IMG/VR virus record: IMGVR_UViG_3300042397_003672
Span: 1 to 28,889 of that record
DNA from: a virus
Direction: 5' to 3' (one strand)
Length of the DNA stretch: 28,889 nt
How positions within the stretch are numbered: position 1 is the first letter of the stretch; each line of letters begins with the position of its first letter. Both the position numbers and the translations under genes were made by a program. Shown one piece after another: positions 1 to 8,900 of the stretch. A model generated the notes under the pieces. It was given only the letters and a program-made list of their open reading frames with translations, did not search any database and had not been told where the DNA came from.

Positions 1-891
1 TGGTGACTTTACTGCAGATATAGATGGAGCAGTAAGAGGATCTGAATATTTTGTGAGCAAGTATCCAGTTACTAAGCTTGTTTGTAAATTTTTATCTCTT
101 ACATATATAAATGTGTCGTAGTCAATTTCAAATGCTGTAGACTGACCAAATACTTTTTGAAGCTGGTTTACAGAAATTGTTATTTTTTGCTCAAGTGGAG
201 GCAACTTAGTTTTTTCTACAGATGTCCACCATGTAGCATCAGTATCATTTGCAGTATCGAGCATCTGCAATCCAAACGAGTCTGCAAGTGTATTGTCAAA
301 ATTATCATCTTTGAATGTTGGATCAAACTTCCAAAATACTGACAAGTTACCTACATTATCCCACTGATGTCTAATGTCATATACAGCCTTTGGCTCTCTT
401 AACATTGTTACACAAAATGAGCTTGAGAATGAAGAGAATTTATTTAGCTTTGTTTCCGCCTGTAGCTTTACACAATAGGTAGCTTTTTTTGTTGCATTAA
501 TCTGTATAAGACCAGCTTTTGTAAAAGATGTTCCATACTGCTTAAATTCAGTTCCGAAGTCTCCACCTTTAATCCATACGTTTACCTGTTTTAAAATAGA
601 GCTGGGATATTCAAGTCCGCTAGAATCTTTTCCGTTCCAGTTTATATAAAGTATGGAGCCTTCGGCAGATAAATCGTTTAATGTAAATTGAGGTGCAAGC
701 AGTCCTACCTGATCATCAGTTGTAAAATTAAATCTATCTGATAACTCACTTGTTCCTTTTGACTTATCTGTATAGACCCATCCTGCTTGTAAAGCATAGT
801 CTGTATCAAAGTCTAAATCTGGAATGACTATATCCCAATAGTCTCCGTCTTTACTTTGAGTAATTCCTAAATCTTTATATTGCTCAGACAT
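1..891 (-). CDS. Minor tail protein with FnIII-like beta-sandwich repeats (partial, C-terminus outside window)
   Basis: The reading frame is open from the ATG at 891 to the window edge (297 codons, no stop), so the C-terminus is missing. The start lies 1 nt after the TAG stop of the upstream gene. The protein begins MSEQYKDLGITQSKDGDYWD. Residues 1-60 end in a beta-strand pattern typical of fibronectin type III-like modules (Y-x-L-x-A-G-W-V-Y-T-D then F-N-F-T-T). Two further beta-rich stretches follow, at about 61-165 and 166-297, with regularly spaced Trp and Tyr. No enzymatic motif is visible. Its position at the distal end of the tail block suggests a tail-tip or fibre component that binds the cell surface. 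The fold assignment is inferred from strand pattern only. Confidence 0.6.
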   Translation of the reverse strand, partial: MSEQYKDLGITQSKDGDYWDIVIPDLDFDTDYALQAGWVYTDKSKGTSELSDRFNFTTDDQVGLLAPQFTLNDLSAEGSILYINWNGKDSSGLEYPSSILKQVNVWIKGGDFGTEFKQYGTSFTKAGLIQINATKKATYCVKLQAETKLNKFSSFSSSFCVTMLREPKAVYDIRHQWDNVGNLSVFWKFDPTFKDDNFDNTLADSFGLQMLDTANDTDATWWTSVEKTKLPPLEQKITISVNQLQKVFGQSTAFEIDYDTFIYVRDKNLQTSLVTGYLLTKYSDPLTAPSISAVKSP

Positions 892-892
892 G

Positions 893-1753
893 CTAGCTAC
901 CAAACGATAAATCTAGTTTAAACTCTATTGCTGCTTCTCTTCCAATTACTTTAACCATTGTTGAGTCTAATATAGATCTAGCAATTAATCCATAGTCTGG
1001 GTCAAAAGTATCCTCATCATTTATTCTTAGCCCGTCCATAGATACTGAAGTTGCAGAAGTGGTTGGGGTAATTATTATTCCAAGCTTATTTATACCTTGT
1101 GAATTAAATGTACCAGTAGTAACACCTTGAGACATATATAAAGACTTTATATTGTTTCCTACAGAATGCCCTGTAAAAGTAAACTCCATATAGTCTGAAT
1201 CAGAGCTGTATAGTCTTGCTTTCACAGAAGACAGGTTTGCGTCATTTGCTTTGTATGAAAGACACATTGTATCAAGTGGATTATATCCAGAAATGTCCAA
1301 GTCAAGTATTGGGTAAGTGTACTCCCTTGGAGATGTTGAGTTTGAAGTAAATGTCAAAGAGCTATCTAATACTCTGCTATTTACCTGATCTAATTCTGGC
1401 TCTGGAGTCCATTGGTATGGCAATTCAAAATTTGAAAGGAACTTACTATCGTAAATATTTCTGGTAGAAGATTGTCCAGAATATATTCCTATCTCGTTAA
1501 TTTTTCCTGCTATGTTTGTAGGAAGAGTTGCAGAAAATATTACTGTGTACTTTGTTGGTGATGAGGTTGCATCAATATCTATTCCGCCCTGCCTAATTGG
1601 AATTCTATAGAATTCAAATCCTAGTCTTGAGTTAGTATCTGCAAGAGGATACTCTGTTGAAGTTGCAATTCCTATAGCCATTTCTTTTGACGAAAGAGAT
1701 GAGTTACCAGCTATAAAGTTGGTCAAGAATCTTTTTCCAAACTTTGTTATCAT
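893..1753 (-). CDS. Minor tail protein
   Basis: This 286-residue protein starts at ATG 1753, overlapping the upstream stop by 4 nt (ATGA), with a strong AAGGAGG Shine-Dalgarno 6 nt upstream. The N-terminal part (about 20-95) contains a YTVIFSATLP stretch followed by GKINEIGIYSG. This resembles the N-terminal attachment regions of phage tail fibre and minor tail proteins. The rest is Ser/Thr-rich and beta-strand-like with no catalytic motif. It lies between the glycine-rich small protein and the FnIII-like protein, so a role in the tail tip or receptor-binding apparatus is inferred. I do not recognise a named family with certainty. Confidence 0.6.
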   Translation of the reverse strand: MITKFGKRFLTNFIAGNSSLSSKEMAIGIATSTEYPLADTNSRLGFEFYRIPIRQGGIDIDATSSPTKYTVIFSATLPTNIAGKINEIGIYSGQSSTRNIYDSKFLSNFELPYQWTPEPELDQVNSRVLDSSLTFTSNSTSPREYTYPILDLDISGYNPLDTMCLSYKANDANLSSVKARLYSSDSDYMEFTFTGHSVGNNIKSLYMSQGVTTGTFNSQGINKLGIIITPTTSATSVSMDGLRINDEDTFDPDYGLIARSILDSTMVKVIGREAAIEFKLDLSFGS

Positions 1754-2076
1754 GCTCTTCCTCCTTGAGTATCAGATATGGTCAAAGCAAATAAGAAGCC
1801 ATCTATTTCTTGCTTGCTTGAGTTATAAATTCTAAACTTTGCTTTTTGCTTTTGCATGCCATTTGAATCATTATATGTTTCAAATCCTTTTAGTATTATA
1901 TCGTTAAGCTGTGGTCTTGTAGGGCCATCTCCGCCGTCTCCACCGCCGCCGTCTCCGCCGCCGCCGTCTCCAGATTCAGTCCTGGACTTGGTTTCTCCAG
2001 TGTTGCCTTTCCACACATCGGCAAGGCGTGGGTCATCGTCATATAGTACTACCGTTTTACCTGCTTGAATTCCCAT
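1750..2076 (-). CDS. Small glycine-rich tail-region protein
   Basis: This 108-residue protein has three parts: an N-terminal beta-like segment (1-35), a low-complexity linker of repeated GDGGG units at about 36-51, and a C-terminal beta-rich segment (55-105). The linker is encoded by a GC-rich 15-nt tandem repeat. Glycine-rich linkers are common in minor tail proteins of actinobacteriophages, where they form flexible or triple-helical spacers. The ATG at 2076 has no Shine-Dalgarno sequence. A TGG-TATAAT extended -10 box ends 6 nt before it, so translation is probably leaderless. The stop overlaps the next ATG by 4 nt. The function is unknown; the tail-tip role is inferred from position. Confidence 0.6.
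   Translation of the reverse strand: MGIQAGKTVVLYDDDPRLADVWKGNTGETKSRTESGDGGGGDGGGGDGGDGPTRPQLNDIILKGFETYNDSNGMQKQKAKFRIYNSSKQEIDGFLFALTISDTQGGRA
1925..1971 (-). repeat. 15-nt tandem repeat encoding GDGGG units
   Basis: On the plus strand the hexamer gtctcc recurs at 1936, 1951 and 1966, exactly 15 nt apart, separated by ccg-rich sequence. On the coding strand the unit is GGAGACGGCGGCGGC or a one-base variant. The tract is GC-rich inside an AT-rich genome and is prone to copy-number change in steps of five residues. Confidence 0.75.
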
Positions 2077-2082
2077 TTATTT

Positions 2083-2088
2083 ATTATA
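2083..2088 (-). promoter_or_regulatory. Extended -10 box for a leaderless start at 2076
   Basis: On the minus strand TGG-TATAAT ends 6 nt before the ATG at 2076. No Shine-Dalgarno precedes that ATG and no good -35 box is visible, so the extended TGn element would have to suffice. The expected start point falls at or next to the A of the ATG. The box sits in the short gap after the hub gene. Confidence 0.5.
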
Positions 2089-2099
2089 CCATTATGCCT

Positions 2100-5000
2100 T
2101 TAGATTGCTCTACATGCAATTGTTGTGGTAAGCCCCTCTCTATATTCTAGGGTGCATTTTGTAACTATATATTTATTAGTTGCTGTATCCATACCTAGTA
2201 TTGGATAGTTAATTCTAACTATATCTCCAGCCGAAATTATTGGGTTACCGAAGACCGTCATGTCTACAAATCTTCCTTTATTTAATACATTGGACTTAAT
2301 CCATTCAGCAAGAGCTTTAGCGTCTTGCTCTCTTTGAATCCATACTGAGTCAAATACTACGGACTCTTTATTTGAAGAATCTGTAGACTGGTCTGTATCA
2401 TAGTCTATAACTCCCGATCTTTGAATTGAGTTACCTAAAACATAAAAGCTTGTATTATTATTATCATCTAGAGCTACTGTAGTAGATGTGTTATTTAGAA
2501 CATAGCTCTCTGCTCCAAATGGCTGTAATCTCTGATCTAATACAGTTACATATTTATTTAAAGATGTTCTAAAAGTAATTGGTATGGCTGGTCTATCTTC
2601 ATATGATATTTTTGTTTTTTTAATCTCTCTGGCCGTAGTTCCAAATTCAAATACTGGGCCAGTGTTGTCAGAAACTGATTCTCCATCATTATATATAATA
2701 TCTCCATACAGCATTGAGACAGTGTCATCTGAATATACGCCATTATATTCATATATAATTGCCTTGCTATTTTTCTCATAAACTGCTTGTGGAATTGTTT
2801 TAGCATAAAGGTATTCAAAATATGCAACTCCTTGACCGCAATGAACACCGACATTTTTTGTTATTGATATCGGTGGTACGTAAATGCTTGGACCGTCATA
2901 TCCTGAATCTACCGCTGTTATTTTATATCCATTAATAAATACTGTAATTATATTTTTAAATGCTCCCCCAGGCAGTGGCTCCGAAGGCTTAAGTAAAATA
3001 TCAATATTATAAGAAACGCCAGCATATATTCCAGCTAGTGTTTTTGTGGAGCTTTGCTGGCTATCTTTTAAAACAGTAAGTCTTCCATTTTGAACTTTTA
3101 CTAGCATTATATCTTTTTGTAGCTCTGCATATGCAGTTGTTCTTACTAGCAAATAATATCCATTTTTACCGTCAGAATCTAAACAGAATCCTATTCCCCC
3201 TACCTGCTCTGGTGTATTAAGCTGACTTTCAAAAAACATTCTAGTGCCAAATGAAAAATAAGGGCCAGAGGGTGCTACTGATTCAAATTTTTTAATTGCA
3301 ATATCAAAACTTTTTTTATTTTGGTCTAGATTAGAAATAGCTAAAAACCCTTTTCTAATTCCTTTACTTGTACTTCCAGTTGGAATAAAGTAATTACCCG
3401 AACCTGGCTTATCTTTTGCTATATCTGGTGTTGCTAATGTGATTGAATATTTATTAAATTTATTTGTATCATTCTCTCCTGCTTTATTTATATAAGAATC
3501 TGGAGCAACTTCATGAACTGATTTAGATGTTGATAATGCACCTCTTGTTTTAATACTATATCTGTTAGTTGGTTGAAAATTCTTATAACCTGGTTTTGCC
3601 AATGCTGAGTATTTCCAAATATCGGATTGGCTTTTAATTAATACTTCTATTGGAGTAGTTCCGTTTACTGGAACATACTGATAATATACTCCATCATATT
3701 CAATAATTTCGCCGTTAATTAAAACATATCCGCTAAACTGATCAAGTATTCTATCTGTTCTATCAGAATTAACTACGCTAGGCTGAAGCGAAAAGTCTGT
3801 GCTAGAAAGATCAATTTTTTTTGTTAATGCTCCAGCTCCAAGAAATGATGTATCTGATTTCCAAAGTGGGGATGATGACTCAGTATTAGATGCTGTAAAT
3901 GCAGTAGAGTATCTAACCCTTACTTGGTTTGCAGAAAAAAGTTCTTTAGTTGATAATGATTGTATGTTAGGGGCATAATCTAGCACAGAGTTAACATTTA
4001 TATTTTCGCTTGTAAATGTCCACGATGGCTCTCTTGTTTTATCATATATAAAATTTCTGCTGTAAAAGTTTAGTGTATTATATTCATCTACAAAAGCATT
4101 CATCTGTATGTCTCTACATAATTCTTGTAAAACATCCCACACTGTCTTATCTCCGTCAGACCACCAGTAAGACAGGGAAGGAATGGAGTCATCATCAACT
4201 TTACCATCTACCGTCTTAACGTTAATTTTATATGTAGAAAATCCAATTGAGTCTAATATTCTTTTTATAATTGAAGTTATTGGTGAGTCTTGTACTAGCA
4301 ACTGTGGGCATAATGTATCTTGCAATATTTTTGCAGCATCTGTAGCATCTATTGAAGCTTCTCCAAATTCTGATAATGACCATGTATTTACGTAGAATGA
4401 TCCTTGAGGAACCTTTTGAGATGTTGCTCCATCTCCAACATTTATATATGGCTTAATTAATGCATTTTTTAATAAATAAATTTTAGTACTATCAATTGCT
4501 GCATTCCTATCATACTCAACAATTGACCTGGAAGTTGTATGCGGCTTAGATATAAACATATTTAAATAGTTTGCTGTAATTATTCCAACTGGGACAATTG
4601 ATGTATCATCTGATGTTGTTTCTTTATTGACCAAAAATGACATAATGTCAGAATCAACATTTATAACCCACCTAGGACTAAACTCAATAACTCCAATAAA
4701 TTTTCCAGTCTTTGAGTTTACAGCGGATAAAGATATTCTTTTTAGGTTTTGAGTAGTAGTGTAAGTTGCTGGCTCTGTTGTAGACCATGTGGATCCGTTG
4801 TAGTATATTACTGCTTCTCCATTTGAATTAAGTGTTGTACCAGTTACAGATATTGTTGTGTTGTCTGGCTTAACTCCAGTTATGGTCCACGAAGTTGGTT
4901 TGTCATGATTTGTTTCAAATCTTGCAATAATTTTGTTAACAGGTATTATCTTAGGTTCAGATGTAACAGTATCATCTACAAAATAGTTTACAGATATATT

Positions 5001-5369
5001 AATATTAGTATCTTTTGGTGCCAACCAATATTTATACACAATGTCTGGGCCAGGATAGTACAGCCTAGGCTTTGTTCCTAATGACACATCTCTAGGGTTT
5101 TCAAAAGAATCTTTAGGGGTATCTGTGCTATTAGTTGTATGCACTAAATATTTAATTCCTGGTGATAGTGGTCTGAATGGCTTATATATTGTATCTATTG
5201 GAAAAAGCTTTTTAAATGCCACGCTATAATTATTTGTCATTGCATCTGAAGTTGCAGATACATTTTCTACCATTGAGTTTAAGTTGTACTCAATTGTTGC
5301 TCCCGCCGAAGTCGAAATAGAATATCCCTTTTTTAATAAATCTCTTGTAGCGGTTGATACAGGTATCAT
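2100..5369 (-). CDS. Tail hub / tail-tip protein with an inserted lectin-like (LamG-type) domain
   Basis: This 1089-residue protein starts at ATG 5369 (GGAG 5 nt upstream) and overlaps the upstream stop by 4 nt. The C-terminus (about 990-1089) has features of siphovirus hub proteins: Ala-Leu-Ala-x-W-I, then VFGNPIISAGDIVRI, then a GL(T)TT-x-x-x-CRAI end. The N-terminal 600 residues are beta-rich and include a region around 390-450 (WWSDGDKTVWDVLQELC) like the hub modules of tail-associated proteins. At about 665-860 a concanavalin/LamG-like sandwich is inserted, with strands such as FSFGTRMFFES, GYYLLVRTTA and ITVFINGYKI. It probably forms the tail tip below the distal tail ring and may bind surface glycans. 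Hub identity is fairly secure; the lectin fold is inferred. Confidence 0.75.
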   Translation of the reverse strand: MIPVSTATRDLLKKGYSISTSAGATIEYNLNSMVENVSATSDAMTNNYSVAFKKLFPIDTIYKPFRPLSPGIKYLVHTTNSTDTPKDSFENPRDVSLGTKPRLYYPGPDIVYKYWLAPKDTNINISVNYFVDDTVTSEPKIIPVNKIIARFETNHDKPTSWTITGVKPDNTTISVTGTTLNSNGEAVIYYNGSTWSTTEPATYTTTQNLKRISLSAVNSKTGKFIGVIEFSPRWVINVDSDIMSFLVNKETTSDDTSIVPVGIITANYLNMFISKPHTTSRSIVEYDRNAAIDSTKIYLLKNALIKPYINVGDGATSQKVPQGSFYVNTWSLSEFGEASIDATDAAKILQDTLCPQLLVQDSPITSIIKRILDSIGFSTYKINVKTVDGKVDDDSIPSLSYWWSDGDKTVWDVLQELCRDIQMNAFVDEYNTLNFYSRNFIYDKTREPSWTFTSENINVNSVLDYAPNIQSLSTKELFSANQVRVRYSTAFTASNTESSSPLWKSDTSFLGAGALTKKIDLSSTDFSLQPSVVNSDRTDRILDQFSGYVLINGEIIEYDGVYYQYVPVNGTTPIEVLIKSQSDIWKYSALAKPGYKNFQPTNRYSIKTRGALSTSKSVHEVAPDSYINKAGENDTNKFNKYSITLATPDIAKDKPGSGNYFIPTGSTSKGIRKGFLAISNLDQNKKSFDIAIKKFESVAPSGPYFSFGTRMFFESQLNTPEQVGGIGFCLDSDGKNGYYLLVRTTAYAELQKDIMLVKVQNGRLTVLKDSQQSSTKTLAGIYAGVSYNIDILLKPSEPLPGGAFKNIITVFINGYKITAVDSGYDGPSIYVPPISITKNVGVHCGQGVAYFEYLYAKTIPQAVYEKNSKAIIYEYNGVYSDDTVSMLYGDIIYNDGESVSDNTGPVFEFGTTAREIKKTKISYEDRPAIPITFRTSLNKYVTVLDQRLQPFGAESYVLNNTSTTVALDDNNNTSFYVLGNSIQRSGVIDYDTDQSTDSSNKESVVFDSVWIQREQDAKALAEWIKSNVLNKGRFVDMTVFGNPIISAGDIVRINYPILGMDTATNKYIVTKCTLEYREGLTTTIACRAI

Positions 5370-5956
5370 ACTTGCTCCAGTGATATGGTAACATTCCAGT
5401 AGGTCTGAAGTCCTCTTTTTACAATAGAAAAATCACATGAAGTAAACATAACCGTATACGTATAGTCATCTGCTAAAAATCCATCGGCTTGTTCAACTAA
5501 CTCTGGATTAAAAGCTGTTGGATTAAGTTTTATTCTAAAGGGGCCACGTCCAGCTGGGCTCTCATAAAAATTCTTTAAATCTTCAGCTCCCCAACCTCCG
5601 TCAACTGTTTCATTTCGAAAAGATGGAAGCATTTCCCAGGACATAGATATATTTAATTTATCTGCAACAAAATATCTTCTAAGGGTTCCGTTTGCCATTC
5701 TGGTAGACTGCTCAATTCTATTATTATTAAAAGACAATGGACTTCTATTATGTTCTGAAACTCTTCTAAATCTTAATTGTGTTTTTGAGCTTAGGGCTAG
5801 CCCGTTGGTTGTTGCTACTGCAGATGTATATGTGTTTCCTGGAGCAACTGCAGTTCCGCCTTTATAATCAAAAGAGTTAGTAGCTGTATCAATTGCATAT
5901 GGGTCTGTTGCCTCAATGTATAGAATTGATCCTTTGGGTAGTTTTTGAAAACTCAT
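5366..5956 (-). CDS. Distal tail-like minor tail protein
   Basis: This 196-residue protein directly follows the tape measure; the stop and start share one base (TAATG). A GGTGGG Shine-Dalgarno lies 7 nt upstream. It is beta-rich, with a central RYFVADKLNISMSWEMLPS and a C-terminal YTVMFTSCDFSIVKRG ending in WNVTISLEQ. This looks like a compact tail-ring beta-sandwich. By gene order (tape measure, this gene, hub) it occupies the position of the distal tail protein that caps the tube and holds the hub. No catalytic motif is seen. The role rests mainly on order and size. Confidence 0.6.
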   Translation of the reverse strand: MSFQKLPKGSILYIEATDPYAIDTATNSFDYKGGTAVAPGNTYTSAVATTNGLALSSKTQLRFRRVSEHNRSPLSFNNNRIEQSTRMANGTLRRYFVADKLNISMSWEMLPSFRNETVDGGWGAEDLKNFYESPAGRGPFRIKLNPTAFNPELVEQADGFLADDYTYTVMFTSCDFSIVKRGLQTYWNVTISLEQV

Positions 5957-8900
5957 TATTTGCCCACCGTTCTATTTACTCCAGCTGCCATTTCTTTTAT
6001 TCTCATCTCTCTATGTATTTCCATTGCAACGTCTTTTGCTGTTACTGTAGTTCCGTTTAGCTCTACATTAATATTATATACTGATCCTGATGCCACGGCG
6101 GAAGATGTAGCATTTGGATTAAATGGATTCATGTTGGCTGGAATTACCGCTTCATTCTTATGAATCATTGCTAACATGTCAGCTGGGACCACATTAATTC
6201 CCGCTTCAAATTTAGGTATTCCCACTAATCCACCCTTAGCCATTTTAGTCGCTATTGCGTACTCCAATAATTTTTTAAGCTGGAATGAATCATTTGGTGT
6301 AGTTTCATCCACATGATATCTCTTTAATGCCGCGATATAACCTTCTCCCTTTTTAGCAAGGTGGGAAGGAATATTTTCATCTGCTATTAGTGCTTCCCAA
6401 AATTTAGGACTTCTATAGTGTGTGTACCCTTCACGCATAGATGACTTAAGCATTGAAGCTAATTTAAATCCATATATATCAGCATAAGGATTGCCCAAAT
6501 CTAATCCTGCAGGCTTTATATTAGGTATTTGCGAATTTGCATTTTTTTCTAATAGACCTCTCCAGTATGGTAGATGCTGTGGTGCATATGTCTCTAGGTT
6601 GCTGGCTACCGAATCATAAAGCCATGCTGGTCTATTTCCACCACTTTTAGCTACGCCATAAGAATTCATCATTGATTCATTAAATACTATCTCTGCGGCT
6701 TTTCTATCTGTCTTTAATAGATACCTCAGCATGTCCTCAAAAGACCAATAAGCTCCCTGAAAGTCCGCCGCATGCGTTATTTCATGAGCTACAACGCTAC
6801 CCCTAGTTTTATCTGGGAAATACACTGACTGTGTGTCACTGCGATGATATCCAGCGGTGCCAGCAGTCATTTTCTGTCTAATAACTGAAGGACGAACATC
6901 AACTTTATAAAATGCGCTTAATTCAGTTAATATTTTCATAATATCACTATTTTCTGTTATTAGGCTGCCCCAGTTTTCAGTTCCTACTACCCTTTGTCCT
7001 CCAACTATATCTGGTCCAGAGAAGCCATCTAGGTCTGGATCTTTAACTTTAGGTAATTGTGTAACTACATGATTTTTATTTCTAAGTTTTGCTGCGTCAA
7101 GTTGCGCCTGTGTCCAATCTCCTGGAAGCCAACTATCGTTTAAAGGTACAACTGGGTCTCCAATGCTGTGTGCAAATATATCACCAGCTGGAGTTCTGTA
7201 TGAGCTGTGTGTAATTGGGGCAATTGTTTGAGCCTTGTTGTACATTGCTGTTGCAACATTCTTGCCTTGGTGTTTAGGGTATACCTGTAAGTTTTCAACA
7301 ACCCCCGTCTCTTTATCCCATGTTAGGTATCCTGCAACCTCATCTCCTAATTTAACTTCTATTCTATGCATAGATCCAGATGCATCATAGGCTAAAGAAT
7401 ATTCGGATGGCATGACTTTTTTGGGCTTTAAGACATCAGGCATCAGTGATGGCAATGTTGGTTTTGGTTTAGCAAGACCTACTGATGCTGCTGCTCTTGC
7501 TGCTGGAAATGCTGCAGCATTTACTGCTGTTTGTTGAGAAGTTCTGGCTACCATTCCAAATGGTACAACGGCTGCTAATATAGAAGCCACATCCATTCCT
7601 TTTGACCATCCGCTTGACATTCCTAGCCCTGATTCTCCCCATGGACTTGGGAATCTTTCACTTCCAAATAATCTGGATGCTGGACCTACAAGTGTTGTTT
7701 CTGCAGCGCTTGCTATGTCTCTTTCTCTTGCAGGAAGAGATGGAACAACACTGCCGATAGCTACGGCACCTAAAGATTTTATTGCATCAAGAATGCCAAA
7801 CCCAGTCATTCCTACAGGGTTCATCATTCCGTCTGGCTTATAAGACATCTTTAATCCAAGTTTATCCCACCAAGAACCTTGTGAAGAAGCTGTATTGCCA
7901 GATGTTGAAGGAGCATTTCTTCCATGCCTATGACCGACTGGCCCTCCTTTATGAAATCCCTTTGGAATCATGTTTGGAGTTATTGCAGCAATTGCTGCAG
8001 CAGAGTCGCCTATTTCTGCAAATGTTATTGGAACTCCACCATTTTCTGTGAGGTACTGTTTTCTAAGTGTAAGTGTGTCGTCAAAAGATGCACTGTCACC
8101 CATTCCAAATCCTGTCATAACAGATTTAAATCTAAAATTATTGTTATATGGATGCCAGGTGAAGTTTTCAGAAGATGGATCTCTTTTATCAAATGCTGGG
8201 ACATCTCCGTAAGATGCAGTCAGAGTTTGGCTTTTAAGAAGCGTGTCTATAACAGACTTTTTTATTTGAGGAATATATCCGTTGGAATACATTTCTTTAA
8301 ATATACCGCCAGCCATTACATCGGCTCCAGATTCTATATTAAGGAATCCTGGAGTTGGCTTATTGGGATCTCCTACATCAGTTAATCCTCTTGATTTTTG
8401 TGAATTTTTTATGTATCCGTTTATTCTAAATTGTAGCGCATGAGCAAATTCATGGAATAATGTAGTTAAAATTTCCATTCTTCCATATGGATTTTTTTGT
8501 GCATCCTTTGAAATAGATTCTATGTAATCAACTGGAGACATTCCTTTTGCTAAAAACGGAAAGGACGAGATTAGATTAAGATTTTTCATTGTGGATGGTT
8601 CATTTATTGGATTTGGTATAAACATTGGTTTTCCAGCCAAGCCTAAGCCCATAGTTATTGAAGAATCGTAATGTCTATATTGCCCCCCGTACTGTTGGGT
8701 ATCAAGTAAAGCTTTATCTGGATCTTTAACTACCTTGGTGCCTTTGACAACAGGCATTGTATCTAATGAAGTTACAATTTTTTCTCCTGGCTTAAAGCTA
8801 AAAATGTCCTTGTACTTTGCAGCATAGTAGGTGTTTAATAAATTGGTCCAATCTCTTAAATACTTAATCTGCGCTTGTGTAGTTTTACCTAGCTTTGATA

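Noticed and set aside
2558-2854. A 98-codon minus-strand frame inside the tail hub gene
   Set aside because: Out-of-frame shadow of the hub coding sequence, with no domain or start signal.
7782-8385. Overlapping plus-strand open frames
   Set aside because: Several overlapping frames antisense to the tape measure zincin region; low-complexity translations, clearly shadows.
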